Shown here: positions 1 through 7,593 of the stretch, in pieces
Position numbering within the stretch: the first letter of the stretch is position 1
Layout of the letters: each line of letters begins with the position of its first letter
From: Ruegeria sp. HKCCD4315
GTDB taxonomy: Bacteria; Pseudomonadota; Alphaproteobacteria; Rhodobacterales; Rhodobacteraceae
Reading direction: 5' to 3'
Length of the DNA: 64,000 bases
Assembly (NCBI RefSeq): GCF_013112245.1
Contig: NZ_WVRN01000001.1
Span: 1,926,501-1,990,500, forward strand
Made by a program: the position numbers and the translations under genes
The notes under the pieces: model-generated
Told to the model about the DNA's origin: nothing
What the model saw: the letters and a program-made list of their open reading frames with translations, nothing else
Database searches by the model: none

Positions 1-199
1 CTTGCTGGCAATCCAGACACAGCTTAACGCCCGGCAGCGCAGCGCGTCGCTTTTCCGGAATCGGCTCTTCACACTCCGCACAATGGGTCAGGCTTTCGCC
101 GACGGGGCGCTTCTGAGCTTGCATCCGCGCCAGTTCGTCCGAAATCGAAGCTTCGATTTGTTCGCTTACCGCTCCATCGCGTGCCCAGCCACCTGCCAT
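1..199 (-). CDS. DksA/TraR-type C4 zinc-finger protein (3' part cut by window edge)
   Basis: Sixty-six residues are visible, reading leftward off the window edge, so the C-terminus is missing. Two Cys-x2-Cys pairs (CAEC near residues 40-43 and CLDC near 61-64) form the four-cysteine zinc finger of the DksA/TraR family. A short N-terminal helix precedes them and the DksA coiled coil is absent, so this resembles the small YbiI-like members (about 88 aa) and not full DksA. Such proteins are thought to enter the secondary channel of RNA polymerase, but the small ones are poorly characterised. The ATG at 199 follows AGGAGG at good spacing. Family assignment is firm; the cellular role is inferred. 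Confidence 0.85.
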   Translation of the reverse strand, partial: MAGGWARDGAVSEQIEASISDELARMQAQKRPVGESLTHCAECEEPIPEKRRAALPGVKLCLDCQQ

Positions 200-257
200 G
201 GGTTTCCTCCTGAAACATGGAACAACAGGATAGCCGAGCCCCTAGGCGCTGAGCAAG

Positions 258-1232
258 TTACAGCGACACCGCGTCTTCAAATACACGATCAATCACCTCT
301 TGCGTGCCGCGCGAAAACTCTAGTGGGCAGGGATAATCCGCACCATCCCGGATCGACCGGCAGAACGCTTCTACCTGCAATTTGTAATGGTTTGCCGCTG
401 GGAACCTGTTGACTTGAACTTCAAGACCTGGGCGGTGCAGCTCTACCCGTGCCTCGCCAAACACACGCGCATTGAAAGGCGTTGTCAGACGGATCAGACC
501 ACCCTCGCCATGAAACACCATTTCCTGATGAGGGTGCATTCGGATGGACACGTAGGCCGAATATGTAAAGCCAGGGAATTGGGCGCGGATTTCGGTAAAG
601 GTGTCTATGTCGTTCTGCCAGCGGATTGCAGATTGAACCGCCACAGGCTCTGCCCCAGTGGCAAAGCGCGCGCCGCCGATGACGTAGACACCAATGTCCC
701 GCAATCCGCCGCCGCCCGTTTCGGCCCGGTTGCGGATGTTCCCCGTGTCCGCCCGATTGTCAAAACTGAACGCGCCGGTCACATGCACCAAATTCCCGAT
801 GGCACCATCGGCGATCAGATCACGTGCCAGCTGCCACTGGGGGTGATGCACAATCATATAGGCTTCGGCCGCAAGCACCCCTGTCTGGTCGCGCTTGGCG
901 ATCAGTTGGTCAAACTCAGCGGCCTTCATGGTCATTGGTTTTTCGCACAGTACATGTTTACCGGCGTCCATTGCCCTTAGACTCCACTCGACATGCATGT
1001 GGTTCGGCAAGGGGATATAGACCGCGTCGATGCCGGGATCTGACAGCAAAGCCTCGTAGCTGTTCAATACGCTGAGGTCCGGGCAAAAGGACAGAAATGG
1101 ATTTGCCTTTGCTGCGTCAGATGTTGCCAATGCAGCCAAACGAGCACCACTTGCTGCATGTATTGCCGGAGCCATATGCTCGCGCGCGAATTTCGCGGCC
1201 CCCAAAACGCCAAACTGAACAGGCTGTTGCAT
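258..1232 (-). CDS. Gfo/Idh/MocA family NAD(P)-dependent oxidoreductase
   Basis: About 324 aa. The N-terminus carries a dinucleotide-binding Rossmann fold (FGVLGAAKFA at about residues 7-16) and the family signature CEKPM at about 96-100, whose Lys lies at the active site. The C-terminal half is the usual beta-sheet substrate domain. Overall it is closest to the D-xylose / trans-1,2-dihydrobenzenediol dehydrogenase-like branch, which oxidises sugar or polyol hydroxyls, but the substrate cannot be read from sequence. The ATG at 1232 was chosen over one four codons upstream because GGAG lies seven bases before it. It is a stand-alone gene that follows rpoH on the same strand beyond a terminator. 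Confidence 0.85.
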   Translation of the reverse strand: MQQPVQFGVLGAAKFAREHMAPAIHAASGARLAALATSDAAKANPFLSFCPDLSVLNSYEALLSDPGIDAVYIPLPNHMHVEWSLRAMDAGKHVLCEKPMTMKAAEFDQLIAKRDQTGVLAAEAYMIVHHPQWQLARDLIADGAIGNLVHVTGAFSFDNRADTGNIRNRAETGGGGLRDIGVYVIGGARFATGAEPVAVQSAIRWQNDIDTFTEIRAQFPGFTYSAYVSIRMHPHQEMVFHGEGGLIRLTTPFNARVFGEARVELHRPGLEVQVNRFPAANHYKLQVEAFCRSIRDGADYPCPLEFSRGTQEVIDRVFEDAVSL

Positions 1233-1344
1233 CGCACTCTCCATCCGTTTCTGTATGACCTCTCTGCCGCTTTTGACGTTCGCGAGTCAATTCACGGGTC
1301 GATCCGGTCACATAGATCAACGGTCCATAACGAATTTTCAAAGG

Positions 1345-1381
1345 GGTAAAACGAAACCAGCCCGCAGAGATTGCGGGCTGG
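1345..1381 (-). terminator. Rho-independent terminator of rpoH
   Basis: On the minus strand a perfect 10-bp stem (CCAGCCCGCA with TGCGGGCTGG, arms 1372-1381 and 1357-1366) with a 5-nt loop is followed by TTTCGTTTT. It starts just past the rpoH stop codon. Confidence 0.85.
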
Positions 1382-1389
1382 TGTTTAGC

Positions 1390-2286
1390 TCAGCTGGTTG
1401 CCAGCATGCCTTTTTCGCGGGCAAGGTCCCGCATCTTCTTTTGCAGTTTCTCAAACGCGCGCACTTCGATCTGGCGAATACGTTCGCGGCTGACGTTATA
1501 CTGCGTGCTCAGCTCTTCCAGAGTCACCGGCTGATCCATCAACCGGCGCTGAGTCAGGATGTCCTTTTCCCGATCGTTCAGCACATCCAGAGCAGCAGTC
1601 AGCAACTCGCGGCGTGCTTCCAGTTCGTCGCGCGCTTCATAGTCGCCCGCCTGATCGGCATCTTCATCTTCCAGCCAATCCTGCCATTGCATCGTGCCTT
1701 CACCTTCGGACCCCACGGTCGCGTTCAGCGAGGCATCCCCACCGGACATACGGCGGTTCATGCTGATGACTTCTTCTTCGGTCACGCCCAGATCATTGGC
1801 GATCTGTTTGACGTTTTCAGGACGCAGGTCGCCCTCTTCCAACGCGCCGATACGGGCCTTGGCCTTGCGCAGGTTGAAGAACAGCTTTTTCTGAGCCGAG
1901 GTTGTACCCAGCTTCACCAATGACCACGACCGCAGGATATATTCCTGGATCGAGGCACGAATCCACCACATGGCGTAGGTTGCCAGGCGGAAGCCTTTTT
2001 CAGGGTCAAACCGTTTCACCGCCTGCATCAGGCCGACATTCGCCTCGGAGATCACTTCGGCCTGCGGCAGTCCGTAGCCGCGATAGCCCATAGCGATTTT
2101 GGCCGCCAGACGCAGGTGAGATGTCACCATCTTATGTGCGGCTTCAGTATCCTGCTCTTCGACCCAGCGCTTGGCCAGCATGTATTCTTCTTCCGGCTCC
2201 AACAGAGGAAACTTGCGAATTTCCTGCATATAACGATTCAGGCCGCCCTCGGGCGTCGGTGCGGGGAGATTTGCGTAATTTGCCAT
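1390..2286 (-). CDS. rpoH: RNA polymerase heat-shock sigma factor RpoH (sigma-32)
   Basis: 298 aa, the usual family length. It directs core RNA polymerase to heat-shock promoters. Sigma region 2 spans about residues 50-120, including the region 2.4 segment TYAMWWIRASIQEYILRS. The RpoH box is QKKLFFNLR at 132-140, a hallmark that separates RpoH from other sigma factors. Region 4 with its helix-turn-helix ends near 285 (TLEELSTQYNVSRERIRQIE). The start at 2286 (MANYANL) is preceded by GGAGG at good spacing. A sigma-32-like promoter lies 42-70 bp upstream, suggesting self-activation, and a strong terminator follows. Several Rhodobacteraceae carry two rpoH genes; which paralogue this is cannot be told here. 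Confidence 0.97.
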   Translation of the reverse strand: MANYANLPAPTPEGGLNRYMQEIRKFPLLEPEEEYMLAKRWVEEQDTEAAHKMVTSHLRLAAKIAMGYRGYGLPQAEVISEANVGLMQAVKRFDPEKGFRLATYAMWWIRASIQEYILRSWSLVKLGTTSAQKKLFFNLRKAKARIGALEEGDLRPENVKQIANDLGVTEEEVISMNRRMSGGDASLNATVGSEGEGTMQWQDWLEDEDADQAGDYEARDELEARRELLTAALDVLNDREKDILTQRRLMDQPVTLEELSTQYNVSRERIRQIEVRAFEKLQKKMRDLAREKGMLATS

Positions 2287-2327
2287 TATGATGTCCCTCC
2301 GACAAATGTTTAAGTCTTTAACATAGG

Positions 2328-2356
2328 ATATGGGTAAGGAACCCTGCCTATTCAAG
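2328..2356 (-). promoter_or_regulatory. Candidate sigma-32 (heat-shock) promoter of rpoH
   Basis: On the minus strand CTTGAAT (2350-2356) and CCCATAT (2328-2334) are separated by 15 bp. The sigma-32 consensus is CTTGAAA and CCCCATnT with similar spacing. The -10 element lies about 42 bp before the rpoH ATG. Match is by eye only. Confidence 0.6.
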
Positions 2357-2428
2357 AGGTGCTGTTATCAGTCTGAAATTAAACTTCTGTTAAGGGAAGA
2401 TAAGAAACTCTTTCTCACGGGACTTTGC

Positions 2429-3466
2429 TTATTGTGACACTGGTGTGCGCAGCCCTGCAATCAGGGATTTCATGTCCTGCGGAAGGTCGACCTCGAACCG
2501 CAGGTTTTCGCCGGTCACCGGGTGTTCGAACCCCAAAACCGCTGCATGAAGGGCCTGACGCGGGAAATCGCGGACAGATTCAGCCGCCGCAACCGAAAAC
2601 GCCTTGGCAGACAGCTTGCGCTTGCCGCCGTAAACCGGGTCTCCGACCAGCCCATGTCCTGCATGAGCCATATGGACCCGGATCTGATGGGTGCGTCCGG
2701 TTTCCAGCCAGCATTCGATCAGAGCCAGTCCTGCGGGTGTACCAAAACTCTCAACAACCCGTGCACGCGTTACTGCGTGGCGACCCCCATGGAAGAGAAC
2801 AGCCTGCCTCTGACGGTCGGTCTTGTGGCGCGCAAGCTGCGTTGTCACACGCATGATGTTGCCGGGTTCGAAATTGACCCCTTTGACACCGCGCAAACGT
2901 GGATCGTTGGCGTCCGGCACCCCGTAGCACACGGCGCGGTAATACCGCTCGACGCTGTGATCGGCAAACTGCGCAGCCAAACCGTGATGCGCTGCATCCG
3001 ATTTGGCCACCACCAAAAGGCCACTGGTTTCCTTGTCGATGCGATGCACGATGCCCGGGCGCTTGACCCCACCAACACCTGACAGATCATCCCCGCAATG
3101 GTGCAGCAGCGCGTTTACCAGCGTACCGCTGGGCGAACCCGGCGCGGGATGTACGACCATGCCTGCGGGCTTGTTCACAACAATCACATCCGCATCTTCA
3201 AAAACGACCTCAAGCGGGATGTCTTCGGGGCCGATATGGCTGTCTTCGGCCTCGGCCACGACAATGGTAATCTGCGCCCCTTCCGCAACTTTTGCCTTAG
3301 GGTCACGTGCCTCGCGCCCGTCGATCTGAACCGCACCCTCTTCGATCAAGCGCGCTAACCGGGTGCGCGACAGGTTTTCACCATCTGGCACATCCCTTGA
3401 AAGCGCCTTATCAAGGCGTGACGGCGGATCAGCCGCGATCTGAAACTCAATCTGGCGGGTGCCCAT
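2429..3466 (-). CDS. RluD-type 23S rRNA pseudouridine synthase (RluA family)
   Basis: 345 aa. An N-terminal S4 RNA-binding domain (about residues 15-75) is followed by the RluA catalytic domain. The signature HRIDKETSGL contains the catalytic Asp at about 144, which attacks the target uridine. RluD modifies helix 69 of 23S rRNA in E. coli; this family member is the likely counterpart, though RluC-like specificity is not excluded. The ATG at 3466 overlaps by two bases the start of the divergent small membrane-protein gene, so both promoters must lie within the neighbouring coding sequences. Confidence 0.9.
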   Translation of the reverse strand: MGTRQIEFQIAADPPSRLDKALSRDVPDGENLSRTRLARLIEEGAVQIDGREARDPKAKVAEGAQITIVVAEAEDSHIGPEDIPLEVVFEDADVIVVNKPAGMVVHPAPGSPSGTLVNALLHHCGDDLSGVGGVKRPGIVHRIDKETSGLLVVAKSDAAHHGLAAQFADHSVERYYRAVCYGVPDANDPRLRGVKGVNFEPGNIMRVTTQLARHKTDRQRQAVLFHGGRHAVTRARVVESFGTPAGLALIECWLETGRTHQIRVHMAHAGHGLVGDPVYGGKRKLSAKAFSVAAAESVRDFPRQALHAAVLGFEHPVTGENLRFEVDLPQDMKSLIAGLRTPVSQ

Positions 3467-3767
3467 GACTGTCCCTTCCGAACCCCAAGAACCGCAGGAA
3501 ACACCGCAGCTGCGATTGCTGCGGCGGATGGTCATGTTGTTGACCGCGGTGATGATTGGCGGGGTTCTAGTGACATTCGCCCTGATTGTCATCCGCCTAT
3601 CGGACCGCACACCCACCCTTCCGGATCAGATCGAGTTGCCGGACGGTGCGAAGGCCCAGGCGCTGACCATCGGCTCTAACTGGTACGCGGTTGTCACGGA
3701 TGACAACCGTGTTCTGATCTTTGACAAAACGACCGGAAAGCTGCGTCAGGAAATAGTGGTCGAGTAA
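3465..3767 (+). CDS. Small single-pass membrane protein, DUF6476-like
   Basis: 100 aa from the ATG at 3465; a GTG at 3459 would add two residues. A cytoplasmic N-terminus rich in Pro, Gln and Glu is followed by one transmembrane helix (about residues 22-45) and a compact C-terminal part ending in a beta-propeller-like strand pattern (VLIFDKTTGKLRQEIVVE). I recognise it as the DUF6476 family of Rhodobacterales; its function is unknown to me. It is divergent to the pseudouridine synthase gene, a tight head-to-head overlap. Confidence 0.75.
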   Translation: MTVPSEPQEPQETPQLRLLRRMVMLLTAVMIGGVLVTFALIVIRLSDRTPTLPDQIELPDGAKAQALTIGSNWYAVVTDDNRVLIFDKTTGKLRQEIVVE

Positions 3768-3811
3768 GCAAGGGCGAACGCCTTGCCCCCATACCAGATT
3801 TGGCATGCAGC

Positions 3812-5713
3812 TTAATTTTCGTTCGGGAACAACGACGTACCAACCCACGCCGCGCCCAATCGCTGATCCAGCGCGTCTGACCGTATTTTCAGTTTTCCGA
3901 CAAGCGGAGACAGAGTAACCTCGCGCAGGCAGATCCTTTCCCCCACCAAGCTCAAATCTACTCTGGCAAATTCGACGTCTTGCGCCAGAGCTTCTGCGAT
4001 CCCGACCATCTCGTCGAATTGCGCGGGCCGCGGCTCTGTGTCCGAACTGGTTGGGAAAAACAACTCATCTGGTCGGAATGTATAGTCTCGGTCGTGCAGC
4101 ATCTGAATGCGTCCGCGCCCCCGGTCACGGTCGACCTGCACCAAATGAACACAGCCAGCGATCACCCAGAACTTCCAATCGGTGACTGTGTGTTCACCGG
4201 CTGTCAGATCTTCCTCAAGACAATAGTTGGGCTGCCGGGTAACGCGCCACCAGTCCCCGGTCCAGAACCCTTCCGGCGTTTTGGTTTTGTGCCACGCGGC
4301 CATCTGATTGTTTGCCGCGTCGCGCTCAGCGTCATCCAGCGGAAGCGACACGCCAATCCTGTGCGCAACGCTGGCCGAGCCTTTCAGGCTGTATTCACCG
4401 GGCTCGTCAGAAAGCGCTTCAGGCAGGGTCGGTATGTGTGAATGCCATACACGCCTCGGCACAGTCAGACCGTCCGGCACCTGCTCCACTGTTTTGTCTT
4501 GTTCTGCAACAAACGCGTCGGGAACTGCACCAAACAGCTTCATCACCAACAGCTTTTCGGAAAAGGTTTTCGGCGCGCAGAGATCAGGTAGACGGCGGTG
4601 GCTTTCGGCATAGTTGAACAGCGACATGGCAAGCGCATTCAGACGCGCAGCCTCACTGCCGTAGTGATCCCAGCCACGCAGACGGCCCGGACGGGGCAGA
4701 TCATTCCCGCCATAGAGATTGTCAGAATGGATCCTGTCCAGCTCTGCCTGCGCGACTTTCAAATAGTCTTCTCTGTCTGACAGCAGGGCCGTAGACATTG
4801 CACCGCCTGTGGCTTTTCGGATGTCTTCTGTTGTTGGCCGTAACGCGGGCAGGTCGGCCGGAAACTCGATCGGTTTGGGCCCCTTTCTGCCATGGCGCGG
4901 CAGAGGCGCATCGCTTGCTCGGATGCCCAGGTTTCGCAAGCGTCTGTCCAGGAAAGAATGCCTTTTGATGCCATTTGCGATCCACCACCGCATCCGGCGA
5001 CCCCACAGGTGCACTGCAAGAGTGTCGTCCTTGATGTATGTCTTTCTGAACTCTCGGACGTGAATATCGTTGGCTTGCCCGGCCTGACGGAACGGCAACG
5101 GATAAAACACCGGGATTGGACTGGCATTTTTCAGTTCGTCATGTTGGCGCAGATACCATGTCATAACACCCGGTCCGTAAACGCTGTGCTCCTGATCCGA
5201 AGCATGCGGCAACTCGCCGGCGCGCTTCATCCGCTCAAGCTCTGCCCGTTCATCACCTTCGACCCAGGGACGGATCGGGTAAGGATCATTGCTGTACTCA
5301 ATATACGCGTCCAGTGCCGGACTGTTCGAGGGCAGCCGCATCACGGCATTACAGATCGTGTCTCTGTTGAAGTAGCCAAAGATGTGATCAGCCCAAGGGA
5401 TCGGAGACAGTGCCACCACATCCGTATCGCACCACAGGAAATCCGTCTTTTTCATCAACTGCAATCTGAAGATGTCAGATTGCGGAACCGGCGTTTTGAA
5501 CTGGTTGTTCATGATGAACTGTTTCGGCTCATGCACTTCGTTGGCCGATACCAATTCAACGCCAGACGGTACGTTTTCGACCTGCCCATAGTGAAACAAA
5601 ACCAGCCTGTGGCCCTGTTCGATAAAGGACAGCATGCACATCTGTTCCAGAAAACTCAGACGGCCTTCCATCCAGAGCATCCCAATCGTCGGAAGAGAGC
5701 GATCCGCAACCAT
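3812..5713 (-). CDS. Fusion: DXD glycosyltransferase plus TupA-like ATP-grasp domain
   Basis: 633 aa. The N-terminal part (about residues 1-300) looks like a sugar-nucleotide glycosyltransferase of the capsular-polysaccharide / alpha-1,4-glycosyltransferase type, with the metal-binding motif DTD at 96-98 in FLWCDTDVV. After a linker the C-terminal part (about 330-633) resembles TupA-like ATP-grasp proteins: it has TFSEKLLVMKL and, near the end, FARVDLSLV followed by CLREVTLSPL. TupA relatives join amino acids or similar groups to cell-surface polymers. The combination suggests making and decorating a surface glycan. It is the last gene of a four-gene minus-strand operon. The ATG at 5713 follows CGGAG. 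Domain calls are by motif recognition only. Confidence 0.75.
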   Translation of the reverse strand: MVADRSLPTIGMLWMEGRLSFLEQMCMLSFIEQGHRLVLFHYGQVENVPSGVELVSANEVHEPKQFIMNNQFKTPVPQSDIFRLQLMKKTDFLWCDTDVVALSPIPWADHIFGYFNRDTICNAVMRLPSNSPALDAYIEYSNDPYPIRPWVEGDERAELERMKRAGELPHASDQEHSVYGPGVMTWYLRQHDELKNASPIPVFYPLPFRQAGQANDIHVREFRKTYIKDDTLAVHLWGRRMRWWIANGIKRHSFLDRRLRNLGIRASDAPLPRHGRKGPKPIEFPADLPALRPTTEDIRKATGGAMSTALLSDREDYLKVAQAELDRIHSDNLYGGNDLPRPGRLRGWDHYGSEAARLNALAMSLFNYAESHRRLPDLCAPKTFSEKLLVMKLFGAVPDAFVAEQDKTVEQVPDGLTVPRRVWHSHIPTLPEALSDEPGEYSLKGSASVAHRIGVSLPLDDAERDAANNQMAAWHKTKTPEGFWTGDWWRVTRQPNYCLEEDLTAGEHTVTDWKFWVIAGCVHLVQVDRDRGRGRIQMLHDRDYTFRPDELFFPTSSDTEPRPAQFDEMVGIAEALAQDVEFARVDLSLVGERICLREVTLSPLVGKLKIRSDALDQRLGAAWVGTSLFPNEN

Positions 5714-5738
5714 AGTTTTTTCTCCGAGGGGTGATCTG

Positions 5739-6791
5739 TTAGGTTTCTGGCGTCTGTTCACCGGATGCAGGGGTGGGCTCTGCCGAAAGCCGCTCCCGCA
5801 CAATGCGGTCTTTTTTGACAAACTCCACCGCCGGTTTTGCCAGCAGTTTCTGGTACAGTTCGTTGTAATCTGGCTGTTTCAGAAGATCGTTGATCAGCGC
5901 CTTGTGCCAGCGGAAAGACTTTCTGTGTAACCGTTTAAGCCGGTCATCCGCTCGAAACTCCTCTAACACCGCGTCAACCTCATCCTTGTATCGCAGGATA
6001 GTGTCATCCGTTGCGCCGCCGCGGTTCCAGCGATCCCAATAGTCCGTACCAAGCGTCTGAGATGAGTGGTTCGCCCTGCCCCGACTTCGTTTAGCCAGGT
6101 AAGCTTGAGTAGACCGTACCGCATAGTGATTTATTTGCGCGATTTCAAAGCCAAAGGGTGGCGAGACGTGATTGCCAAAAGGCGCGGGTTCTTTGGCATG
6201 CCCTCCGGGCACAGAACGGAAAACTGCCGCCTGATACTCGGCCCGGGGATGAGGGTTGTGAAGCCCATAGCGTAAATAGACTTCACCTTGCCGGAACATG
6301 GATTTCACAAAACGGCGCCCTGCCCCACCCTGTTCATAGTCCAACTCACCGTCAAAGAATTGCTGCGTCACAGGCGTATCACGCATCACGTGCCGACCGT
6401 TGTTCGAAAAAATCTTCCACGGAATCGAGATGACATCGACCCCCGGTGTCGCTTCGATCAGGTCGTCCAGCTTGTTATTGCCGACGTGAATGTTCAGGAA
6501 CTCGTCCGCGTCGCCCACGTAAATCCACTTGGCCTCTTTCACGACCGGCAGACGGCGCGCCTGTCTGAGAGCGGACCGGTGAATCCCACCTGTTCCAACG
6601 CGGTTTTTGTGAAACTCGACATGGCCCAAGTCCTGCAAACGGCGAAGTATTTGGTTTGTGCCGTCCGTACAATCGTTGGTGTAGACAATGATCCGGTCGA
6701 ACCCCAAAACCTTGTGATGGGCGACCCATTCCAGAATATAGGGCCCCTCGTTCTTCATCGCGGTGATGAGGATTTTTTCAGGCTTAACCAT
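5739..6791 (-). CDS. Glycosyltransferase family 2-like protein
   Basis: 350 aa. It opens with ITAMKNEGPYILEWVAHHKVLGFD, the pattern of the Glyco_tranf_2_4 group, and has the DXD-type metal motif DADEF at 94-98. The conserved INHYAVRS segment lies in the middle, followed by a helical C-terminus. There is no transmembrane segment, so it should be cytoplasmic, moving a sugar from a nucleotide donor to an unknown acceptor. A GTG three codons upstream (6800) is an alternative start. It is a paralogue of the glycosyltransferase domain encoded at 7594-9468 and lies 25 bp before the next gene of the operon. Confidence 0.85.
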   Translation of the reverse strand: MVKPEKILITAMKNEGPYILEWVAHHKVLGFDRIIVYTNDCTDGTNQILRRLQDLGHVEFHKNRVGTGGIHRSALRQARRLPVVKEAKWIYVGDADEFLNIHVGNNKLDDLIEATPGVDVISIPWKIFSNNGRHVMRDTPVTQQFFDGELDYEQGGAGRRFVKSMFRQGEVYLRYGLHNPHPRAEYQAAVFRSVPGGHAKEPAPFGNHVSPPFGFEIAQINHYAVRSTQAYLAKRSRGRANHSSQTLGTDYWDRWNRGGATDDTILRYKDEVDAVLEEFRADDRLKRLHRKSFRWHKALINDLLKQPDYNELYQKLLAKPAVEFVKKDRIVRERLSAEPTPASGEQTPET

Positions 6792-6813
6792 CGCTGCCAC
6801 TCAATCCCGTCGC

Positions 6814-7485
6814 TTAACTGGCCTGCCCTTTGCTGTCATCCTGCGGAACAATCTTTTCAATGGCGATCTGAGCACCGGCAATTGCCCGGATGCGCAACGC
6901 GCGTGGATACTTGCCAAGAAACTCGTTCACCGCCCGGATGACGCCATCACCCCACCAGCCCCGACGGTGGTAGTCATCAAAGGCCATGATCCCACCAGGT
7001 TTGATCTTGGGAAACAGTGCCGCCAGATCGGCGGTCACGCCTTCATAAGAGTGGTCGCCATCGACATAGGCAAACGAGATGCTTTCGTCATCAAACAGTT
7101 CAAGCGCAGGCACCGAGAAATCCCGGATGATACCGACCTTGCCCTCTTCAATCTCTTTTTCGAACGACTTGACCACTTTCTGGAAGATGGCCTCCATCTT
7201 TTCGTCTTCGGTCCGGCCAACAAATGCGGTTGTGTGCGACTCTTCCCCGATGTGTTTCCAAGGATCGATAAGAAACAGCTGACTGGGCTCAATCAGTTTG
7301 AGAATGGTCGGCGAGAACTCTCCTTGCCAGACACCGATTTCAACTGCGACACCTCCTTTTGGAAGGCGCGACAGAAACGTGCGGCGGATTGCATCCTTGG
7401 TGTTCTTGCGCTTGGTTGCCTTGTCGGCCTGCGGCTTTTCCTTACGCCCCGGCGCGGCACCAATGATCTGGGGTTCGTTTGCCAT
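6814..7485 (-). CDS. Class I SAM-dependent methyltransferase (Methyltransf_24 type)
   Basis: 223 aa. After a basic N-terminal tail of about 35 residues comes motif I (VEIGVWQGEFS, about 48-58), which binds S-adenosylmethionine, and DGDHSYEGV (about 147-155), typical of the CmcI/Methyltransf_24 group, where the Asp/His may bind metal. KPGGIMAFDDY is the late motif. It probably methylates a sugar or other residue of the glycan made by its operon neighbours. It sits between two glycosyltransferase genes, 13-22 bp from the next one, depending on which start that gene uses. It also resembles the C-terminal domain of the upstream fusion protein. Confidence 0.82.
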   Translation of the reverse strand: MANEPQIIGAAPGRKEKPQADKATKRKNTKDAIRRTFLSRLPKGGVAVEIGVWQGEFSPTILKLIEPSQLFLIDPWKHIGEESHTTAFVGRTEDEKMEAIFQKVVKSFEKEIEEGKVGIIRDFSVPALELFDDESISFAYVDGDHSYEGVTADLAALFPKIKPGGIMAFDDYHRRGWWGDGVIRAVNEFLGKYPRALRIRAIAGAQIAIEKIVPQDDSKGQAS

Positions 7486-7593
7486 CTCAACCTCGTTCTG
7501 TGTTCGAAGCAGGCATCAAAACGATGCGACCACCCCACTTTGTTCTTTTCTAGATCGCTACCACGACAACAGCGCAAGAGCCAGAAGCTTAGG

